From Callipepla californica brunnescens (lineage: Eukaryota; Chordata; Aves; Galliformes; Odontophoridae), in assembly GCA_023055505.1 (NCBI GenBank), contig JALIRH010000004.1, forward strand, positions 20,393,368 through 20,457,367: DNA of 64,000 nt, read 5' to 3'. A model generated the notes under the pieces. That model did not search any database. It saw only the letters and a program-made list of their open reading frames with translations, and was not told the DNA's origin. Position 1 is the stretch's first letter. Every line of letters begins with the position of its first letter. This document shows positions 53,601 to 62,600 of this stretch, piece after piece. The position numbers and the translations under genes were made by a program.

Positions 53601-56600
53601 TTGTTTCAGCTTTATAGGTTTGCATTCCTTTTTATTATGATGTTTTGCTGAAAAAAAGACCTGCTGCTGCTTCAGATAGTGAAGTTACATCAGTTAGCAC
53701 TGAGACTACTGAAATCCATGGTATTTAGTTGTCACTGCAACATCTCTAGTTTCTCCCTGGATATCTCGTTTTGGTATCAATATAACATTCCAAATCAGGG
53801 TTGTTCTAACTTGCTGCTTGTTTTCAAAAAAGTCTGTCTAGACAGGTTTGCTTCTTTCCCTGTCCATTTTTTTTTCTTCCCTAGAAAGGTAAATCTGACT
53901 TATTTGTGTCAGGAAATGTTTTTGTGCTTAGTCATGGCCCGACACTGAAAATACTTCATTTTCAACTTCAAATAAAAACGATGCATCTGTTGCTAGCTGT
54001 GTGTTAGGCTGTTGCTGCTTTATTTTGTTTACAGAAAGCAACTGAATGAGCTGCCTTTTGGGGCAGCTCTCGATATTTTAAAACTACGCCTTCTGTGTGT
54101 TAAGGAATAGTAGTACAGATTTTTCTCATTTTTTGCTTCTGTTGAATGTATGTATTTCTCAGCATGCAATGTTTTGTACAGAAACTGAGAAGAAATTTAT
54201 GTTTTTGTACATCTCAGGCTCCAGATACATTTTACGGTTGTTTTTAAGAAAGGAAAGAATAAAATAGGCAGAAACTGAGATATCTGTGCTCAGCTGGAAG
54301 ACTAGAAACAATTTAGGAGTATTTAAAAATGCATTACTATGCAACATTCATTCTGTTCAGTTATCGTTAAACCTTTACTTTCCACCTCACAGTACAGTTG
54401 CTACCTAATTCTGTGCTGCTCTCACTTCAGACGGCCCAGTCAGCAGGACTAGCACTGTTGCTCAGGAGAGATGAATTTCAGCTTTAATCAACTTCATTTT
54501 CTTCTCTGTGGTGCCTGTGTCGAGGGCACCTGCTGGTCTGAGAGGTTTCCCGTGTGCTTCGTTTTCAGCCTTGCCTTCTCTTGTCCAGGGTGCTTCACCT
54601 GCCCTCCAGGAGGCTTCTGAGGCCTCTGAAATGAGTCAAGAGAGCAAGTCCTGTGCTGGGGCAGATTACCAGCCTCCTAGAACGTGCTAAGAAGTGAGCT
54701 TTCTGTCATGGCTGATTCAGCAATGACAAATAGGACTCCTGGGAGTTAGTGCCATGAGTGGCTCCCCTCCAGCAGTGCTGTCATCCAAGAACTCTTGAAT
54801 GTGAAGACAAGCTACTGATATAGAAGTCTGTACTACCCTTAGTAGTAGAATTTAAGACCACGCTGCTCCAATGAATGCCATCAATTTGCTGTAAACATTT
54901 TTTGTTTGAAGTCACATCTGTCTGTCAGACACTGCAGTCCTGCATTGAGGATCACTTCACATGCAGTAATTTTACATCCTGTCCACTGTATGTCACGAGT
55001 GCAAACAGATGCACTTTCTAATCATAATATACTGGGTAGTGTCCAACCTATAGTAGAGCAATGTGTTGGTTTGTGTTGCCAGTGTGAACTAATTTGGTGA
55101 AGTTCTGTCCATCACTGGGATGGATAAAACGAGGATTCAGGAGATGAAAGAATTGTGTTTCCCAATGGTAGTAGCCATGAGTTTGGGATACAGACTTTAA
55201 GAACTTACTTGTTCTAAGCACTGCATCCACGATATACCTAGAGGGAAGGGCTAGGAGATAGCCGTGTTTTGTTTTTCTCTTAGAGTAGCTAACCTGTATT
55301 GGGTTGTCTTGTTTGAGGTAGCTTACTTGTCCAGTGGGAGGGGAGGATTATTCAGCCCTTCAGCCTTTTGTTTTTGTTCTGTGAAATGTGAGGTTCTTTA
55401 CTATCTGTTTGTAAGTCTTTGTCTAAGAAAACAGCAGATGAGGAACAGCTGTACTGCACTTCAGCACTGCTTTGCAAAGTACAACCTGAGTTAAACCCAC
55501 ACTGATTAAAACAAACTTCAGGAACTGTTCAGCATTTGACTCTACAGCAACAAGGTGTTTGCAGTTTGATGGAAAAAGACACATCCCAGTTTCTGTAATG
55601 ATAGTCTAGAGTAAGCAGGTACCCACGGGCGTTGTCTTTTCTTGATTTCTCTTATTTGCTTGAAGTGAAAGTTTTAAGACTGCTAGTGGCATTTAAGAAA
55701 TTGGCACTCCTTCAGAACATTTGAGATAAATCTCTGAGAGCCATCTCTTGCTGGGATTGATAGGGATTTTTAGGCTATGAAAGTTGAGTGGACGTTGAAA
55801 ATGCAGTCCGTGCTTTGTGTGCGTTTATATTTACTTCCTTTTGAGACCAAAAACTAGAGGCAGCTTTTAAATGGTGCAGTATTTTTAATGCCTGCGATGA
55901 TAACTTTGAATATGTCTTCCTTTGTGAATAATACTCTTTCAATTAGGCATTCCACAATCTGAAAGTTTTACTTCAGTTATTCTGGGATGTTGAACAGGCT
56001 GGATGGACTTCTACGAACTCGTTTCCATCAGTGCTTCAGTCGCTTGCTTTCATCCCATGCCTATTTTTGTTCTTCTCTCCTTTAGTCACTGTTCTGTCCA
56101 TGTCAGTGCCAATTTATGGTCTCACCGAGCGTTCTGAGAGTGCTCAAGTTGTCATCGCTGCTTCAGAAATCAGGACAGATAGTTCCTCCCTCAAACCAGC
56201 ACAAACCCTGCCAGGCTGGCTTCCTTCACGCTTTCTGACTTCTCTGAGAGGGAAACCAGTCTGATACAGCAGGTGGTTTATCAGTCCATGATAAAAGGTA
56301 CACTTCATCCTTACAGCGTTGAAATCAGAGTTGCTAATTTGGAATATGCAGTAGCTTCTGCCACAGCGTGTCCTTGCTCAAATACTTGTCATGTGAATAT
56401 AAATGATGTACATCCGTACCGAGTTATTAAAAGCGAAACGCAACTCCTGCACGAAGCCACGAGCTGATACACCGCGCCCCGCTCCCCCTCCCATCATCTG
56501 TTGGTTTTGCTGTTCTCTTCCTGCAGTGGTCTGTGGCAGCTGCTGTCAGCAGCCACGAACTGTGTAAACCCAGTGCTTCTGAAAAGGTGTGAGGAGAATA

Positions 56601-59600
56601 GTTTCTAAGCCGGCTCAGAGGTCAAAGAATAGAGTACAGGACTGGGAAATCTAAGTAACGCATTAAGAATAGTGTTTTGGTTTGTTTTGTTGTAGAAGTT
56701 CTTGTAAAATTATGGTGACCTTGCAGCTATTTTCTGTTCGGTTAGTTCCATTTCAGAAGAATATCGTCTTGCGTGTATACTGTTTTCCACAGCCCTCCTT
56801 CGAAAAGTAAACCGCTTAAAAACAATCTGCAGTTGACACGGCTCCCAAAGCCATCCCATGTTTCCCACTTGCGCTCACCCTCAGCTCGTGGCAGCTGGAA
56901 GTTCCCCCAGTCACATCTGGGAGGAAAGCCAGGGTGCTGCCCACCGCTGTGCCGTGCCGCACTGCGCGTCAGCTGGTTAAGAAATCATACTGTGCTTCAT
57001 CTCTTCCCACGTGTGACATTCCGCTCTTAGCATAGAATCACAGAATCATAGTGGTTGGAAGGGACCTCAAGAGATCATCGAGTCCAACCCCCCTGCCAAC
57101 GCAGGTTCCCTACACCAGGTAAAAGTTGTAAAGCGTGTTTAGATGGTCCATCTTGGCATTCAGCCCCTCACACCGTAACCAGTGCCTTCTGGGTGCTTTT
57201 CACACTGGTTTAAGGTGATGCCGTGATTCTGCCACGTGTCTATTGGGGCTGACGGTGGGGGTGGTGGAAATAACCAGGTAAGAGTTTTCCCACATTGAAA
57301 CTTGTGCTGAAGAAGCTACCTGGGGTGTAACTCCTTATTGATCAGTGTTATTTGACTCTTTGGTGGAATTCTTCACCCACTTGGTCAGTCTTGAATTCTT
57401 TACTGTACATGGACGTACACCCTATTTATGACTCCACCTGTCCCGTGCCCGCTCCCCGTGCCCATGTTATGCTCTCTCTGGACTACTGGCTTTGGCTTGG
57501 TTCTCTGAGTGTTTTGCAACTTGGATTGAGTTATCTGGCTTTGGGCACCTTACTGAACGTGGACTTCATCTACACTTAATGTTGTGATTCTTGGAAAGGG
57601 GGAATGGCTGCATCCTGATGCTGTTAACAGAAAGCTGTTCTTTTTCCTATTTTTCTCTTTTCCAAAAGACTGGGAAGAAGGCGGTTAAAGCAGTCCTGTG
57701 GGTTTCGGCGGATGGACTCCGAGTCGTAGATGAAAAAACAAAGGTTAGATTTCCCTTGACAAAAGTTCTGTTTCTCTATAATAGCACGTGTGCTAGAACT
57801 TTAACTAGACTCCAATCTCAATGTAAATGTTGGCATTTGAAAGAAAGACTTAAGCGCCCATTAGTCGGTTTAACCATTTCTTCCTTGTGTATGTATGCTT
57901 ATTATGCCTCTTCATGCAGGCAATTAGAAGCAAGAGCTTTGTGCTCCTTTCTGAACTGTTACTGGCGTTTTAGAAGATGCCACAGCTAGTGGAACGGTTT
58001 TCACTGTAATTAGTATAATATCAATTTGCTTTGTATTCCTGTGACTTAATGCTTATCTTGTTGGCCTAAAAAATGGTTTCTGCACACCAGCACTGAGGAG
58101 CAGGTAGAGGAAATGTCCCTGTGCAGTGCTATGCAGTGTGGTTGTGTGATGAATACCTCTGTGCAGATGGACATCTCCGGGGCTGTTGTACAGTGTGCTT
58201 GGGCAGCACTCAAGTGACAGCCCGTGAGAATTCAGTGTTTAATACGAGCGCACAGATGTGGGTGAATTCGGTCTGCTGGTTGCCTTAAAAAGAATAAGAA
58301 GTGTACGTACAGATACGTAGGAATGTATTTCATGTGCGTTGTTAAATTATGCATACGTATATTTAATTCATCAAAATAAATTTTGGTGACTTTTGCAGAC
58401 CTTGGAGGTAATTAAGGGAATAGTGCTTAAAAAGGGAATATGGCAGTGCCTCCTGGTGGTTGAACGCAGCAGCACAGGTGCTGAGTAGTAAACACCAGCC
58501 AAAAAACAGCTGAAAAACAGAGGGGGGAAAATAGTAATGAGGACAGCATCGTTATTGAAGTGTACCATCTCCTCTTTAGAAGGGCCTCTGCCATCCATTT
58601 GTAGAAACAAATCGGGGTGTTTGGTAGAGCCAGCGCTGCTGGTGCTTTTCTATCCCATCCTTGCTTACCTCGGTGCCACACGAGCTGTTGCTTTTTGTGC
58701 AGCAGCTGCTAAGTCTTCTCACACAAGCAGGCTTCTTCACAGTAAGGATTTCTTGATTGCCAGACTGCAGTAAAAATAAAACCAACCTGTCCTTTCTCGC
58801 CATGCTAGATCCATACTCTGGAGCAGAGATGTTACAAACCATTTGTGTCCCTGACTTCTGAACGCCTTGTCTGGCTTCTAGCAGGGATGGCAGTGGAAGG
58901 TAGCCACTGTCCTTTTTGTGTCACACTGGGAATAGTTTCTGAATGGCAAATTCAGCAGATAACTGCAGGCAAATCAGCTTATCTCCTTTGTAATGTAACG
59001 CGTCCTGCAGTTACCACTGGAAATGACTTGTGCCGTTGTTTCTCCACATCTCCTCATGTGTCTTTTTTTGTTCTGTTCTGTTTTTGTGCGGGGGATGGAT
59101 TCCATCCCCTCTAGGATCTTATAGTTGATCAGACAATAGAGAAGGTTTCTTTCTGCGCACCGGACCGGAACTTTGACCGGGCGTTCTCATACATCTGCCG
59201 AGATGGCACCACCAGGCGCTGGATATGCCACTGCTTCATGGCCGTGAAGGACACGGTGAGTGTACTGCGCGGTGTGCCCGGCTCCTCCAGCTGCTAGCTG
59301 GAAGGTACACTGAGAAAATCTGATCACCCAGAATACTGCAGCGCATTTTAACTTCAGCTAAAATACTACTTTTTCCTTAAATATTATTTTAGTCCTCATT
59401 CTTTATCTCTGAATTATTTGCCATCCCTCTGTGATGTCTCCTTGTGCAGAGAAGCGGTGCCCAGCATAGTGTGTAAGTGGAGTGCAGTCAGCTTCAGATA
59501 TGGGTAGCAGAAGGGAACCACTCTTCTAAAAATAGTCAGAAGATGCTCTCATCTGAAAATGTGTACGGCCAAAAACTGGAACAGCAGTGACGTTTTTTTC

Positions 59601-62600
59601 CAGGATAAGATCACAGTGAATAGGGTGTGAGTAGCAGGCTGGGTATGAATGTAGCCTCTTGTATGCAGATGCTGTCTTGAATGGAAAGTCATCTGAGTGC
59701 TAAGGGATGGAGCTAAAATGAAGTAGGGTCCTGTTTGCTTCTGAACATTAAGAGATTTTTGCAGTAGAAGGTTTGTAATCAACTGTTTTTTATCAGCCTT
59801 TTTCTTTGTAGACCTAAGTCATCCAGCTCCCTGATCCAGCCTTCTCCTCTTGTGGCTTTTTGTTGAATCCTGCCCATATATTACATGAGGGCTTGAAACC
59901 TCATACAAATCCGTTGAGATAACTCCACACGGCTGTGTGTTGAAAGCAGTGACACTTGTTAATTTATCATGTTTCTTTAAAGTGAAACAGTGAAATAAGA
60001 CATTCCCTTTCAAACTCACATCGGAGCCGTGTTCTGCTGGGTGTGCAGGTCAGTTCATTTACTGCAGATAACAGATGGGTTGAGCTGCTGCAGTAATAGC
60101 ACTTGTGACTCAGCTACAGCCTCTGGATAAGCTGGAGTGCCAGACTTCCTCCGACTTGAATTTCACTTCCTTACTGCAGTCACTGGGCAGTGGATCCTTT
60201 TGACCTCACAGGTTAATAGTGGAAGTGCCTTCTGGAGGGCACTCAGTACTGATTTGTGTGTTTGGTCAGAGCCATTAAGTGGTATTAGTAGTCAGTTCTG
60301 CTTTTAGATTTCACATTTGCCCACACGGTATTGTCTCCCTGCACGCTGTCTTCCGTTTGAGAATAGCAGTGATCTGTCCCTCAGGACTTCAGCCCGCTAA
60401 GATGGCTCCACAAGCACTTTTTTGTGCACAAATGCATCCGGAGGCGAGGAGGGATCAGTGCAGGTACATTATCACCCTGCTATTGTAGCAGCAGTTAAGC
60501 TAAACAGATTGTCTGTCAGTCTTTCATTTCTGGGTGGCCTTCACACTAGTGTGCTGGTAGCTGTGAGTCTTTATACATCAGGTTTAGTTTTAGAGCTATA
60601 TGAGGTGGCCAATTACAGTGTTTCTTTGAATTGGCTTAGAGTCCTCTTGTAAAGGCGAGTTATCAGCCTGCAGTGCTTGAAGTAGGTGGATGTTTCTGTT
60701 CCAGTCACTGTACGATGCAATGTTGTCCTGTGCAGGGGGAAAGGTTGAGTCACGCCGTGGGCTGTGCGTTCGCAGCGTGCCTGGAGCGAAAGCAGAAGCG
60801 AGAGAAGGAGTGTGGAGTCACTGCCACCTTTGATGCCAGCAGAACCACATTCACTAGAGAGGGGTCATTCAGGGTCACTACAGCTACTGAGCAAGCAGAA
60901 AGAGAGGAAATTATGAGACAGATGCCGGACGCTAAAGGTAAGGGGCACAACTTACACCGTCACCCACAGTGAGCAGAACCAGCAGTGGGCTCAAAGTGGA
61001 GCCCGGCAGGGACTGTGGCTTAGCAGCCATCCAAAACTCCCTCTCTTGAACCTCGTTATGTACAAATCGTATTTCCAGACGCGTGTCACTTTTCAAGATG
61101 AAAAATGCTCTCAGATTCACTCGTAGGGAATTTTTCCCTTAAGAAAAAGTACAAGGGGCTTTGTGTGACAGCAGCCGGACAGAGCTGCTCCTGCTCTGCT
61201 GTGTCAGCCTGCCTGATGGCAGAGAACGTCAGAGTCAGCACACCAAAACAAACGGCCTTATTAGAAGCGCGTTACAAAGTGTAAGTAGATTGCCAGGCTT
61301 CAAGCAGTCCTTTCTGCAGCCTAAGGATTATTGTCAATGAACAGAAAATTGTATCTTATTCTTGGAAAACACTGTAGGCAGGTAAAAGAATTTGTGCATA
61401 GTTACGTTGTATGAGGGGAGAAGAGGGCAATCATGGTGTGCTTTCTGAAAGTCGAAAATACAGCACAAGCCACCAAACCACACATCAGTTACGTTCAGGA
61501 ATGGTAAGAGGTTGATTTGCAAGGAGTGTTTTTTCCTACTTAGCTGCTTAAAACTCATCAGTGTCCTCAGGTTCAGTTGAAAGTAGATCATGGTAGCAGT
61601 GATAGCATCGTACAACTAGCAAAAAAGTAAGTGTTACGGATGTTACCCATAGCTCTCTTTACAGTGAAGCTGAGCTTTTCTCTCAGAGGGTTCTGCAGCA
61701 AGTTTTGTACTGCCACTCTTGCAAAACTTTAATCTTCGTTTTCATCGTCCATCTGCTTGTTCCCATACGTTAGTTTTAGAATGTGTTAAATGAAGCTTAA
61801 ACACGAGGCCTTTGTTACTTGAGGGCATGAGTCAAAGTCTTGACTCAATGAAGGTGTGTGAAATCCTTTCCAAGAAAGACTGATTAGAAAAGTTTCACTT
61901 GAACGAGCAGCTGCAGCTCATGGGTACTGAAGCTTGCAAGACAACGTAATTAGTTCCTCTGATGGTTCCAGCTCCTCAGAAGTGCCTACTGTGACTCTTC
62001 TTTTTCCAGACTTCTAGGTACTGTGTTGATGCATCAACCAAAAGCAGTCAGTTTTTTGTGTGAAGTTTGGAAGTCTTCGTAGCGCGGCTGGTGCCTGGCG
62101 AGGCCTGGCAGCTCAGAGGCAGCTCAGAGGCAGGCTCTGCCTGCAGCACGCGCTGTTTTCCCCGGAGCTGCTGTGTGAGCACTGAATGCTGCCTGACCTG
62201 TGAGGTGCTCACTGTGGGCTGCTGGAGCTCGTGTGGGCTGCTGGCTGCTGCCTCTGCTTCTGCGGGGATAGGAGGGGGAGCTTTTAAAGAAGGTCCTCCA
62301 GGCGTGCTGTTCCCTGCAGCTGCTCAGCTGTACTGCTCTCATTAACTGAGTACAGCCAGTAGTAATATTTTTGCCTAGGTCTGTTTTTATAGTTATGTGG
62401 GAGGCAAAAGAAAGGTCTCAAACACGCAATGCACTTTTCGGTCTTAATCGTAAATGCATTGTGGGTGTTTCCAGAGCAGTGTTCCCAGGAACTGTGAGAA
62501 AAACTGCATACGTAAGGTCATCATTTCTGTGAAGCAGCTGGCCTTCACAGGCTGTGCTTTGGGGGCTGGGTGTATGTAACACAGTCTGCGTGGTGAAGCC

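Larger units (their letters stand above)
49682..57668 (+). other. NUMB: NUMB intron between the cassette microexon and coding exon 4 (8.0 kb)
   Basis: It runs from donor gtaagt to acceptor ccaaaag. It holds a TTTTG repeat (50351-50386), a long sense-strand CR1 (about 51690-53550), a CpG-enriched stretch (about 56140-57030) and an antisense CR1 tail (57031-57120). No gene was found inside it. Confidence 0.93.

Noticed and set aside
57591..57989. 132-codon open frame treated as a gene
   Set aside because: Only 57669-57743 is coding (NUMB exon 4); the rest is intron read on either side.
60673..60972. 99-codon open frame starting with its own ATG
   Set aside because: It is NUMB exon 6 with flanking intron; the true boundaries are 60736 and 60937.
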